From positions 1,635,927 to 1,699,926 of the forward strand of contig SIJG01000023.1 of assembly GCA_023374025.1 (NCBI GenBank): DNA of 64,000 nucleotides, in the 5' to 3' direction. Source of the DNA: Heterodera schachtii (Eukaryota > Nematoda > Chromadorea > Rhabditida > Heteroderidae). Under the pieces are notes generated by a model. The model did no database searches. It had not been told where the DNA came from and saw only the letters and a list, made by a program, of their open reading frames with translations. Positions 10,362 to 22,640 of this stretch are shown here, in pieces (positions within the stretch are counted from its first letter, which is position 1; each line of letters begins with the position of its first letter). A program made the position numbers and the translations under genes.

Positions 10362-12477
10362 ATGTCTCTTCAATACATCGGCATCGCTGCGTTAGTCCTC
10401 GGAAGTAAGCCGGGATGAGCAGTTGTTCCATGTTAATTTGCTGTTAATTTTTTCCTCATTTTTCAGCTGCCATCGCACTGTTCCAAACTGTGTCGCTCAG
10501 CACCAGACGACAAATCGCCGCACAAAATGGCAGAAGCAGCAGCAGCAGCGGAAGCAAACGCCAAAGCAAGTCGCCGTCATCCGCAAAAGCCTTGGCACAC
10601 AAAATCGCAGCGACGGTCATCGCCGAGAAGAGCCTGAGCTCCATCCCGGACAACGAAATCCTGCAGCTGATGGACACCGGCTTTCAACTGCTCGACGAGG
10701 TGGGTTGGTTCGGGCTGGATCCTGGATGACCAACCAGTGCCTGCCTCTGTTAATCGTGCCACCACTGTTTTCAGGAGCCGGCGCGTGTTGATGTGCATGC
10801 CCCTTGCTACGTTTTCGGTGACATCCATGGAAATTTGACGTACCTTCTCAAGTGGGTTTTGTTGGACTCGTCGACTCGACTTTTTAACATTTTACAACCG
10901 TTGTTCAGGTACTTCTCCGACACCCACATCGAACAGCAGTTGCTCAAGCTCCAACCGCCGCTGTTCCATTTGCTGTTCCTCGGCGACTACGTGGACCGCG
11001 GCGAGTTCAGTCTGGAAGTCATTGCGCTGCTCGTCTCGCTGAAGATCCTCTTCTGGGACAAGATCACTCTGCTGCGCGGGAACCACGAGGTCGCGGAAAT
11101 CAACGCGGGGTGAGTGCCATTGGCGAAAAGTGCCGTGCCATTGTCGTCATTCATCATTTTTTGTTCCCTTTTCAGTTACACCTTCAAAGAAGAAGTGGAA
11201 ACGAAGCGAGGCAAGGGCCATGGCCGCATTTACAAGGTGAGAAAAGAGCGACCAAAAATGAATGCATTTTTAATGTCTTTTTGTTTCCCCTTTTCATTTC
11301 AGAGGTGCAACAATCTCTTCACCAAGCTGCCGATGTGTGCCATCATTTCCAAGACGTTCCTCTGCATGCATGGTGGCTTGCCGCGGCCAGAAGGATGGGA
11401 CTTTCTGATGGGTGACGACTTCCATGTGAGTTTTTTTTTTTGTGTTTTCCCTGTCTAAACCGGAGCAGCTCGTTTCCCCCCCCCCCCCCCGCCGTTTCCC
11501 CCCCCCCCCCGTATCAGTTCCTCCCCAGCTCAGTTCCCCCTCGCCTCGTTTCCCCGCCGAGAAATTTTTTTAAAAAAAATTTGCTAACTTAGAAATTTTT
11601 CAAGAAAAAAATCTTAGAAAGTTTTTTCATAAGAGAATTCTAAGAAAAAAAAATTTTTGAGAAATTTTTATGGTGAATTACTAAGATTTCTCAGAAAATT
11701 TTCCAAAAAATCGCTTAAAATTTCTTAAAAAAATTTTTTTTTCTTAGATTTTCTTATGAAAAAACTTTCTAAGATTTTTTTCTTGAAAAATTTCTAAGTT
11801 AGCAAATTTTAAAAAAAAAATTTCTCGGGGGGGAACCGAGCTGGGGGGGAACTGATACGGGGGGGAAACGTAGTGCACCCGTCTAAACCTTTGCCAATTC
11901 TAATTCCTCACGCATTTTTCAGAAGCCAAAAATCGACGAGGAAATCGACGAAAACAACACATTCTGTGACCTGCTTTGGGCCGACCCCACTAACAATGCG
12001 CAGGAGCTTCGCCTGTGCAAGGATTACGAGCCGGACAAAGGATTCCTCGGCGAGTACGGCAACTATCGCTTTAATACGGTGGGTTTTGGACCCGAATTTT
12101 GTCGAGGTTTTTACAATTTTCAATCATTTTCAGGAACGCGAAACTTCAATTCAGTTCAACGACCGCTTTGCAGCAGGAGTTCTTCAACCGCTTCCCCCAC
12201 ATCCGCGGCATCTTCCGGGCGCACGAAAACCAACCGAAAGGGCACAGCATCAACGAGGCGCGTACAATTTGCACGGTGTTCAGCTCGCCTTGCTACATGG
12301 AAGACACGGACTGTGGATCGGTGCTGCGGGTGGGTGCCGCTTTTGCCGTGGCATTTTTTGTTTTTCAATTTTTAAAATGCTTTTTTCCCCTCACAGCTTT
12401 CTGCCGACTTGAAACACATTCACTTTGTCACGCTGAAACCGAAGGCCACTGGAGCGAAATTGAGCCAGGAAGAATGA
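10362..12477 (+). CDS. PP1/PP2A-like Ser/Thr phosphatase with N-terminal hydrophobic anchor
   Basis: Nine exons: 10362-10404, 10467-10699, 10775-10851, 10909-11109, 11176-11236, 11303-11425, 11923-12078, 12134-12329, 12397-12477. They encode about 389 residues. The metallophosphatase signature is complete: FGDIHGN, FLGDYVDRGEFSLE, LLRGNHEVAEIN, FLCMHGGLPRPEGW, CDLLWADP and RAHENQPKGH, so metal- and phosphate-binding residues are in place. The usual SAPNYC near the C-terminus reads SSPCYM. The first exons encode a hydrophobic segment (IGIAALVLGTAIALFQT) and a basic, Ser-rich linker, unlike cytosolic PP1; a signal anchor or signal peptide is inferred. One extra T in the run at 12167-12169 breaks the frame between QFND and EFFNRFPHIRGIF; removing it makes the total length divisible by three. 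Intron 6 contains a 420-bp transposon. Substrate unknown. Confidence 0.88.
11461..11880. mobile_element. MITE in a phosphatase intron, TSD GTCTAAAC
   Basis: A nearly full-length palindrome: CGGAGCAGCTCGTTTCCCCC at the left against GGGGGGAAACGTAGTGCACC at the right. Inner arms TTTGCTAACTTAGAAATTTT and AAAATTTCTAAGTTAGCAAA match. GTCTAAAC(C) is duplicated at 11453-11461 and 11881-11889. Long C and G runs lie in the arms. It occupies intron 6 of the phosphatase gene without touching the splice sites. Confidence 0.85.
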
Positions 12478-12891
12478 CGGACGAGCGGACCGAAAGAAAG
12501 AAGCCCTGACGACATGTAAATTAAGTGCCGCATAATATTCAATTCGATCACCTCCCATTTAATGATGTTGACCATTCCTCCTGCTGTTGCCCGAGTAGAT
12601 GTGATAAATAATTGCTCCGTTTTATGCTGTCCCTATACATATTATTTGACCACGTATATATGTCATTGTTGTATTATATGTATATTGTATATATGTATGC
12701 ATGTTTTTGTATATGTAATTGTTACAAAACGATAAAAACATGTTTAAACAGTGTATTCTCATGCCAAATGTTGAATTGGTAATTTTCGGAACTGTTCGAT
12801 CAACCGCCGGTGACATTTTTAGGCCTGTTCGCCGAACCACGACATAATATGGACTAAAAACTGCCGAATATTAGTTTAACGCAGGGTTTCT

Positions 12892-13010
12892 ATCTGTCCT
12901 GATTTATCAGATTTGTCCTGATTTGGAGGGTCCAAATCTGATAAAATGAAAATGTCCTGATTTGTCAGATTTGTCCTGATTTGGAGGTAGCGACCATGTC
13001 CTGATTTCTT
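12892..13010. repeat. Half of a CAGGGTT-type hAT-like element
   Basis: CAGGGTTTCTATCTGTCCTG begins a zone of TGTCCTGATTTgtCAGATT words like the ends of the element at 18062-18850. No right terminus is visible, so it is truncated. The flanking 12478-12890 holds no gene that I can support. Confidence 0.5.
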
Positions 13011-13142
13011 AAATAAACTTACGACGCAGGGGGGGTGCGCCGGCGCACCCCTTGTACATGTATGTGGTGGACCCACCTGCTGAGCCCGTAGTTTGGAAAC
13101 TTGTCCAAAAAAATTAAAAAAATTGCGAATTTTCTCCCTCAG

Positions 13143-14275
13143 ATTTGTGCCTTCGGCATTGAGACGACGAAAGCGCCGCTCAAATTCCCGGATGCCAATG
13201 TGGACAAAATCATGGTGAGAGACCAAAGACCAGGGCAGCCTTTTTGTTGTCAACAAAATTGGCACTCATTTTTTGTTTGCGGAAACTTCGACATTTTCCT
13301 CCCAATTTAAAAAATTATGGTATAAATGAAATGAACCATAACCCGCCCTTTAACCCGAACAAAAAAAATGGGGAAAATCAGAATGCCAATCTAAGTTCTG
13401 TGATTTACTTACATTTTAAATACTACCCTAATACCACGCACGGTAAAAATTGCAAATTTTTAGCTAGATTAAATCGGTTAACCCCCCCTCGTATTGTTAC
13501 CCTATGGAAAATTTTTTTAAAAATTTTTCAAACAGAAATTAATCTAGGACATTTTAAAATGTCAAAAAAAATTGGAAATATTTTTCTAGCGGTTTTTTCC
13601 ATACATGCACAAGGGGTGTCTCGACACACTCCCCTCTCGTCGTAAGAGGCCTCGGACACCCCTCCCCCCCTTCGTTCGTCGTAAGGGGGACGGCTGTAAA
13701 AAAGGGAGGGGGTCGTCGTGGAGGGGGGTAGTAAATTTGCACAATTTCCTTTGCTAAATCAATACAAAATTCAAAAAAATTTCCCGGCGGCGCCTATCGG
13801 CACCGCCCGCCACCCCTTCACCAAAAATTTTTTTTAGAAAAAAAACGCATTGCAAAAAGAGGTGATTTAAATTGCAAAAAAAAAAAATGAAAAAGGTCGT
13901 CGCCGGAAAAAAATTTGGACCTTCGTATGAAAAAATCGGTCCCGAGATACCCCCCTGTCCCAATCGTCCGTCGTATGGCCCTTGGGCTGAGACACCCCTT
14001 GTGCATGTATGGTTTTTTCTGAATTTTGTGATAGGAATTACAAGTTTCTCCAAAAAATGTTTCCAAACAGCAGAAATAGCTGATTGTGATAAAAAATTTA
14101 TTTTTCTTTACTTTTTGGGTCACCCCTCTTTTTATTTTTGCATTAATATCCCCCCCCCCTTCCCAAGATGATCTCCTACATGATCAACGAGGCCGGCTTT
14201 CTGATTGTCAACCGTGAGATTGTCGCTGCGGACATTGACGACTTCGAGTTCACGTCTTACATTGCCACTTTTTGA
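13143..14275 (+). pseudogene. DNA polymerase epsilon catalytic subunit fragment (exonuclease domain)
   Basis: Two exons (13143-13214 and 14168-14275) encode about 59 residues matching the Pol2/POLE exonuclease region: ETTKAPLKFPDANVDKIM joined to [19 protein letters not shown] and DIDDFEFT, then a stop. In active polymerase epsilon the first motif reads FDIET with catalytic Asp and Glu; here it reads FGIET (Gly codon at 13155-13157), so the proofreading Asp is lost. A full subunit has more than 2000 residues and no other piece lies nearby, so this is a displaced genomic fragment that kept its intron. The enlarged intron contains an inverted-repeat element (13599-14012). A functional gene presumably exists elsewhere. 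Confidence 0.8.
13599..14012. mobile_element. Element with CCATACATGCACAAGG inverted ends
   Basis: The left end CCATACATGCACAAGGGGTG is mirrored at the right by CACCCCTTGTGCATGTATGG. Inside are CGTCGTAAGAGGCCTCGGAC and long C/G runs, and one hairpin motif at 13784-13808. A second copy lies at 27537-28343 within an F-box pseudogene, and a related end (CCCCTTGTACATGTATG) is at 13047. There is no coding region. Confidence 0.7.
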
Positions 14276-14442
14276 GATTTCGTTTAAAAATATTTTTACG
14301 AAAATATTTGACATTTTTAATCATTAATTTGTTAAATGCGCAAACGCATAGATTAAAAAATGAAAATTAAATTTCTAGCATTTAAAAAATTGAAAATTTA
14401 AATCAAAAATATATTTTATTATTTAGTTGTTTTTTGCCGTAC

Positions 14443-14624
14443 GAACAAATGAAAGGCACTCAATTGATGATGAATTTGCGAAAAATTTGGTGGAGAAAAT
14501 TGACAGAATTTACCACAAAATTGAGGACCAACAGAAGCAGGTGGTGAATAAATAAATCTTTTGACAAAACATTTTTTTAGCGCCTCGGGGAACATTTGGA
14601 TTTTGAGGCGATCAATCAAAGATT

Positions 14625-14628
<4 letters not shown>
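14443..14628 (+). other. Exon-like stretch paired with the zinc-finger gene
   Basis: A frame reading DDEFAKNLVEKIDRIYHKIE and QQKQ is followed by a GTGGTG...TTTTTTAG intron-like gap and LGEHLDFEAINQRL plus a stop. The second zinc-finger paralogue is preceded by a similar stretch (16867-16965, LEKNLAVKMDRIYEKLGQQQ), itself preceded by a TM-like exon (16681-16770, WRNFICILLLISLLGLLFF). The conserved pairing suggests 5' exons of the zinc-finger genes or a small adjoining gene; I could not join them in frame. Confidence 0.35.
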
Positions 14629-16201
<1,573 letters not shown>

Positions 16202-17092
16202 TGTTTTTTTTTTGTACCTTTTCCATTTTTTATTTGTTTTTTTCAGTTTTCTTTCATTTATTTTATTTGTTTTTGTAATTTATCGTATAAAATATCAATT
16301 CTCATCCATCGCAATCATTCGAATGAGTTTTTTAATTTATTAATTAGCACAAATTAAGGAAAATTAAGCATTTTATAATTTAAAAGCAAAATGGCATCAA
16401 TAATGAGGGAAAGTAACATTATTCATTACTCAAAAAAAAAAAACTTTTTAAACGCAATTATTTTGACATTTAATATATTCAATAACAATGAATTTTTGTT
16501 TTAAATCAAATTTTTATTAAAAAACGAAGAAAAAACACGCTCGGTGGCCAACATGCAATCGGCCAACCCGAGAATTTTGAGGCCGGTCTGAATGTTAGGG
16601 TTAATTGATCAATTAACTACCTAATTAATTAAGTGTGGCCCGCCAGCACTGGGGGCGGCGAATTTGTGGGCAAAAAGGACGTCATCTCATGGTGGAAGAA
16701 GTTGGCATTGTGGCGCAATTTTATTTGCATTTTGTTGCTCATTTCGCTGCTTGGACTTCTTTTTTTTGGTAAGTTTTGTGTTTTCATTTTTCAGAATTTT
16801 ACAAAAAAAAAATTCAGTTAAAAATAAATTTTTTTAATTTTAGGCACTTTTTATTACCGAAAGCAAACCGTCGATGGATTCGCAATTAATTGAACTGGAG
16901 AAAAATTTAGCAGTGAAAATGGACAGAATTTACGAAAAACTGGGCCAACAGCAGGAGGTGATTAAATTTTTTTAGGGGTCAAATTCAACTGAGGTCCTTT
17001 AAGAATTGGAATAATAATATTTTATGAAATTGGAAAAATTTCAATATTTTCAGTAACTTTAAATCGCAACTGATCAAAGAATTGTTCATTTT

Positions 17093-18926
17093 TTGCTTTT
17101 GGCATTTCTTCTGATCGCCGTCGTTTGCCTTATAATTCTGCTGATCAAAGCAATTGTCGACCAATTTTTGAAGCAGAAATTTGCACAAAACAACAACACA
17201 ACGGATGGGGAAGAGGAAAAGCGGACTGAAGAGAAGGAGGAAATGGAAGAAAATGGAAAAGGAAGAGAAGAGAAGGAGGAAGAGAGAAAGGAGGACGGGA
17301 GGAGGAGCCAATTTTGGAGGAAAATGATGGGGAAGAGGAGGAGGAAGAAGAGGAGGAAAAAGAGGGGAATGAACGAGAGGAATTTGTTGGAGAAGAGAAT
17401 GAGGAAGAAGAAAAAGAGAAGGATGGAGCGGAGGCACTTTTGGAGGAATTGGAAGGGGCAACGGAAGAAATGGAGGAGGAAGAAGAAGAGGGAGAGGAGG
17501 AAGAATTTGACAGTGAGGAGGAGGAGAAGCGGAAGACAGAGAACAAAATGGGAAGAAAGAAGGGCACAATTTTGGTGAGTAACAATAAATCCACCATTTT
17601 TGCCAATGGCAAAAATGGAAAATGCCAATGGCCAAATTTATGGTTCCGTTTTTTCAACAGCAATCGGCGGCAAAGTCAAAGGAGGCGACGAAAGGACGCT
17701 TTTCATGCACTCTTTGCACAAAGAGTTTTGACCGGCCCTCAAACTTGAAGAGACATATGCTCATCCACACGGGCGAAAAGCCTTTTGGGGTAAAGAAAAT
17801 ATATATTAGCCCAAAATCTATGCGATGGATTAAGATTTTGGGTTTTTGAAGAATTTAATTTTTTGTTTCAAAAATCAGTGTCCATTTTGTGGGCAAATGA
17901 ATGCTTTTGTCGGAAACCCATTTCTGAAGAAGTGAATTTAGTGTACTCTTATGGGCAATAAATTTATATTCTGAATTAAATAAGTTTGCTTGCAAAAGTT
18001 CATTTAAAAAATTTGGATTTTTGGAATAAAAATTAATTTCTTTTATATTTTTTGATTAAAGCAGGGTTCGGATCGAAAATTTTTCCAAATCAGAACATCA
18101 GGCCCAAAAAATCAGATTTTGGGATCGAAAATCAGAACATTTTGCAAAATTGCTTCAAATCAGTTATTTTTATAATTTTTCAATCAAAAATGTATTAAAA
18201 ATTATATTTTTTGCCTACGATTATCATCTTTAAAAATTTGGTGAGGAAATTAGCAAATTGAAAATTTCAGTGCACTGGGGATGAAAAATCAGATTTTTAA
18301 GAATTTTTTTGCGGCGGATTTTTCCAAAACTTTTGGGAAATGGGCGAGGGGAGAGGGTCCGGCGGTGCCGATAGGCGCCGCCGGAAATTTTTTTTTTGTA
18401 ATTTCTTACTGATTTGTTAACAGATTTTCACCAAAAAGGCCAATTTTTGCAATTAAAAGCCAAGCGACGACTTTTCCTTGCGTTTAACGACACCTTTTTT
18501 TTGCCGCAATTTTTTTAAAAAATTTGAGGGGATGGACAGGTCAGGGGAGCGGCGTCCGGCGGTGCCGATAGGCGCCGCCGGGAAAAATTTTGCGATTTTT
18601 AATGCGATTTGTTAACAGATTTTTGTAAAAAATAACCAAATTTTGCCACAAATCTTATATTTTCTTGACAAAAATTGACATTATGCCACAAAATTTTCAA
18701 AAATATGAGTTTATCTAAGAAATCAGAACAAAATTTGGTCACTACCCCAAAATCAGAACATTTCTGACAAATCAGAACAATTTTATTTTATCAGATTTGG
18801 ACCCTCCAAATCAGAACATTTCTGATAAATCAGAACAGATCCGAACCCTGGATTAAAGTGCAAATTTTGTGGGCTGAGATTTGCGCAGAAAGGAGCATTG
18901 AACAGTCACAAAAAATCGTTGAAATG
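17093..18926 (+). pseudogene. Degraded paralogue of the zinc-finger gene
   Basis: It has the same layout as the gene at 14625: hydrophobic start (FLLIAVVCLIILLIKAIVDQ), a Glu/Lys-rich region, then fingers. The acidic region changes frame near 17290 (from GRRSQFW to EEEPILEENDGE). One good finger follows (CTLCTKSF...[11 protein letters not shown], 17661-17790), then a broken one (CPFCGQMNAF, stop at about 17939). The next finger exon (18859-18926, CKFCGLRFAQKG) is cut off from the rest by a 789-bp transposon placed at its splice acceptor. A shorter protein ending after the first fingers cannot be ruled out. Confidence 0.7.
18062..18850. mobile_element. hAT-like element at a splice acceptor, TSD GATTAAAG
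   Basis: The TIR CAGGGTTCGGATC at the left is matched by GATCCGAACCCTG at the right. The 8-bp duplication GATTAAAG is at 18054-18061 and 18851-18858. Subterminal words AAATCAGAACATTT repeat on both sides. Two GATA-loop hairpins are at 18359-18384 and 18556-18581. The duplicated target is the 3' splice site of a zinc-finger exon, so the acceptor AG is present twice. Confidence 0.9.
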
Positions 18927-19070
18927 AAAAACTATAAACACACTTTTCAGAACTCCCTGATGTTTCGTCACTGAAATAAACTTTTTAAAAATTAAACACT
19001 ATTTCATACACTTTATAAATTTTTTTAGCCAAAAACCATTAAATTTGTGCTAAATGGTATGGAAATTCAT

Positions 19071-19172
19071 TTATAACTAGAATTGCACGGGACCGGGTCG
19101 GGAATTCCCGGTTTTTTCAGGTCCCGGTTTTTGGAAAATTGAAATTCCGGTCCCGGCGGGACTAGATAATCA
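19071..19172. repeat. Small GC-rich MITE relic (ACGGGACCGGG words)
   Basis: TAGAATTGCACGGGACCGGG at 19077 and CCGGTCCCGGCGGGACTA at about 19152 form imperfect inverted ends related to the element at 39987-40125. No target duplication can be read. The remainder of 18950-19600 shows nothing coding. Confidence 0.5.
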
Positions 19173-19624
19173 CTGGTAAGAATGGGGGTCTGGTGAGAAA
19201 AGAGGGGGTCAAGGCAGTTCGTACAATGGCGTTTCATACAATTTAAAATGGGAATGGCCATATCTTTTTTGTTCTTCAGTTAATTTCTTCAAAATTAGTA
19301 TCATTCGAAATCATATTTTCTTTACATTATTTCAATTTCGTATTACCATTCTGTGCATCATCGTTTCTTAAATGGTAATTAAAACCCATTTATTGGAGGC
19401 AAAGTGACCACCGACTTTATCATTAGGTCAAAAGAATGAGCCTGGAATTTCAGGAAATCGCTTAATTTATCCTAAGGCAATATATACATATAATACAAAT
19501 TGTGATCACCGCAACAAAAGAATAATTTTATATACATCAACTTCATTCGATATACTTAGATCACTTCTCGATAAATCATTAGTCATTTTCTGCTTCTGAT
19601 CACTTGGGCCGATCATTGATTGCA

Positions 19625-21127
19625 TCACGAAACCCAAATGTCGATTTTGTTCCATTGATCATAAAATTGCCAGTCAATCGCTTCCTTTTCCCATTTTGTC
19701 CATTTGCTTTCGTCGCGCACAATTGGACAACGGATCAGCAGAAAACGGCCGATATCGTTCATCCATGTCAACGTCAATTGTTCATGCGTAAATCCATTAG
19801 TCAGATCGAAGAGCAAAACGGAGTCAGCAAAAGTCGGCGGAAAGCGAATGACAGCGATGAAATTGACGGGAGATGAAGCATTGGTAAATTCCTAAAATGG
19901 GGGAAAACAGTTAAAAAATCAAAAAGAATTCTTTGATAAATGGAATTCACCCTTTTGAAGGCTTCAATGCTTGACTCCAAATGCACGTCATTCGCAAACC
20001 GCAGCCAACATTTGAACACCTTTGGCACACCGTCAGGACGGGGAGTGAAAAGCCATTTGGCCACCGATTGTCCATTCGATGCCGCGGCACTGTCATCGGC
20101 AGGAAATTCGGCGAAGAAACCGTCATAGAAGGCATTTAAAACGCGAAGCGATGGACAGTCGTCGAGAATTGACGGCACGACAAGTCGCAAACGGCTGAAA
20201 GTTGAGTCGGACAATTGGAAGGCACAAATATTTGTCGCGATCATTGGCCAAATGTTGCGCAAAACGGAATCCAAAGTGCTGTTAATGATCACAAAAGTAT
20301 CGACGATGGCCAAATGAATTGGAAAGACGGCAAACATTGGACGAAAACAGCGGAGAAAAGTGATCACATTGTCATTGATGTATCTGTAAAAAAGATAAAT
20401 TACAAACAGAAAACACCAAAAAATCATTCGCTTCACCTTATTGTGATGGCTTCGAATCCGACGACTTTCTTTGGCAACGGATTTTGCGGAATTTGCACCG
20501 GATACCAATAGGAATTGAGAATTTCCATTTCCTTAGTGCCATCCGCTTCAAATTTGGGCCAAATTTGCATGGATTTGAACGCCCAGCGACGCGTTTTGAA
20601 GTGTTCGTCGACGTAAAAGTCGAATCGGTGGCTGATCATTGAAATGCCAAAGCCAAGTTGCGAAGGCGTAAGCAAATCGAAGACACAAAGCCAACAGTCG
20701 GCGGAGATGAAGCTGAAAAAAGGGAAACAAAATTAAAATTGAATTTGGCATTTTAATTTTACATTGGTTTTGCCATCTTTTCCTCCGCTTCATTTTGGTT
20801 GTCAGGAATTTCGTCGAGGCAAATTGTTATCACAGTTTCCGGCACTTTTTCAATTTTGTGTTGGTTGTCTGGCATTTCGTCATGGCAAATTGTTATCACA
20901 GTTTCCGGCACTCTTTCAATTGTTATGACAGTTTCCGGCACTTTTTCAATTTTGCGATGGCCTCGTTGTTTTGGTGGTTTTTTAAAGCGGTTCCGATACT
21001 TCAAAAGAATGGCACAACAAATGACAAACATTGGCACAGCGATCAGACTTAAAAATGAGAATGAAAAGGGTAAATGTCGAAAAGAAATTCAAAAAACGTA
21101 CAGAATCACTTTTAAAGACATTGTCAT
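19625..21127 (-). CDS. Signal-anchored F-box-like protein, intact copy A
   Basis: Five exons (21127-21102, 21047-20763, 20712-20437, 20383-19951, 19891-19625) total 1287 bp, exactly 429 codons, making this the only fully open copy of the family here. The N-terminus is a signal anchor (VILLIAVPMFVICCAILLKY) followed by basic residues. A linker with three VPETVITI repeats comes next. The F-box-like segment (ISADCWLCVFDLLTPSQLG, then ISHRFDFYVDEHF) follows. The conserved family body contains NIWPMIATNICAFQLS, VPSILDDCPSLRV, AKWLFTPRPDGVPKVFKC and a C-terminal domain (FDLTNGFTHEQLTL, FLLIRCPIVRDESKWTKW). F-box proteins link targets to SCF ubiquitin ligases; the F-box call rests on pattern and on memory of cyst-nematode relatives. 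The donor GTACGT in exon 1 avoids an in-frame stop. The promoter is shared with other copies. Confidence 0.75.
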
Positions 21128-21205
21128 GGAGAAAGGTCAAACAGAGACGAAAAATATAATAAGGGGCGAATGAATAATAATGAAAAAATGGAGGTGGAGC
21201 AACCA

Positions 21206-21213
21206 CTTTTATA
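21206..21213 (-). promoter_or_regulatory. TATA box of F-box copy A
   Basis: TATAAAAG on the minus strand, 80 bp before the start codon, lies within AGTATAAAAGTGGTTGCT. The same block occurs at 42941 (copy H) and 32123 (copy F), each followed by a CCxCC-rich tract and then the gene. Confidence 0.7.
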
Positions 21214-21599
21214 CTAATTTTTACCAATTTTTGATGCCTGGCAAACAACAAAAAAAGATTTACCTAGTTCCAACCAAATCCCACTGATTTACCGTATTTA
21301 TTGTAATATAGCCCCCGGGGGCTCTATTTTACAACCCCAAGTTTCAAAAGTCCAACAAAAATTTTCAGTTTTTTTGTAAATATTTTGTCAAAAAAAAACA
21401 AATTAATTATCCAGTGCTTTTAATTAAAAATGATATTTTTTTTTCAATTTCGGCAACGATTTCATAAATAAAATATTTTCAATGGTCTGCTGGAAATAGT
21501 GAAAATGATCACAAAATAATATTTAATTGATCGAAGCATTGCCTTTTTCCTCAGCTACTTAAATCGATTTCTTAAAATTCCATAAATATATTCTACGGG

Positions 21600-21750
21600 T
21601 TTCCGGGTTAATTCAAAAATTCTTGTTCGTTTAGGAAATGGCACGGAATTCCGATTTTCGATTTCCGACATTTTTTGGGGTCCGAATTCCGATTTCCGAA
21701 AAAATTTTGGTCGTCGGAATTCCGACTTCCGAATTTTTGATGAAAAATGT
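21600..21750. repeat. Word array (GAATTCCGATTTCCGA)
   Basis: Repeated TTCCGATTTCCGA words, in the style of subterminal arrays of the hAT-like elements, but no terminal repeats or target duplication are identifiable. The rest of 21250-22130 is AT-rich with nothing coding. Confidence 0.4.
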
Positions 21751-22133
21751 GAAATTTTCTGAAATTTTATTTTTTATTTTTTTTTCAAATAGTAATTTTT
21801 GTAAAATTCCTTATTCCCCAAATGAACAGATAAATTCTAGAAAGGCCAGGAAATTATTTGTTGATTAGGGAAAATCCTAAAAAAACTGGGGCTTTCACTT
21901 TTTTGTCAAATTATGCTATTATCGCTGATCACAAATCTGCCATTTTTCAATTTTACTTTGATTTTACCGATGGATTTCAGTTTCAGGAAATCACAAAATT
22001 TTTTTTATAAAATATACAACAGTCACAAATCCAAATTGATCATTCAAACAAAAAAGAACAATTTCTATGAGCATTTGTCAACTTCCAACTCCATAATTCA
22101 AATTTATCGATCACTTCTCAGCAAATTATTCAT

Positions 22134-22640
22134 TCACTTCTGCTGCTGATCACTTGGGCCGGGCATTGCGTCAAGAAGCCTAAAAATAAAACTAAATAAA
22201 ATCGGATTTTTGAAAAAGCATTCGCTTACCCATCTCCGATTTCGTCCTTATTATTGATATGAATGTCAATTTTGTTCCACTGATCAAAAAATTTCCAATC
22301 AATCGCTTCCTTTTCCCATTTGCCTGCGTCGCGCACAATTGGGCAACGGATCAGCAGAAAAAGATTGCTATAGTCGTTAATCCTTTTCAACGTCAATTGT
22401 TCATGAGTCAATTCATTGGTCAAATCGAAGGGCACAACGTTAATCAGCAAAAGACGGTGGAAAACGAATGACAGCGATGAAATTGACAGGAGATGAAGCC
22501 GAGGCAAAAGCCTAAAATTAGGGGAAAATTGATTAAAGAAATGGGAAATGAAAGCACAGTTTTGAACGGTTCAATATTCGATAACCAATTCCCATCATCC
22601 TTGTCCATAAGCAACGAGCATTTGAACACCTTTTGGCACG
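22134..22640 (-). pseudogene. F-box family copy B, 3' half
   Basis: The last exon (ending PGPSDQQQK-type, stop at 22134-22136), the C-terminal domain (FDLTNELTHEQLTLKRIND, CPIVRDAGKW) and the KVFKCSLLMDKDDGNW block match copy A. A stop and one extra base at FAD/VVPFDL and one extra A before KVFKC break the frame. The gene is interrupted at 22640 by the MULE; its 5' half continues at 25556. Confidence 0.85.
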
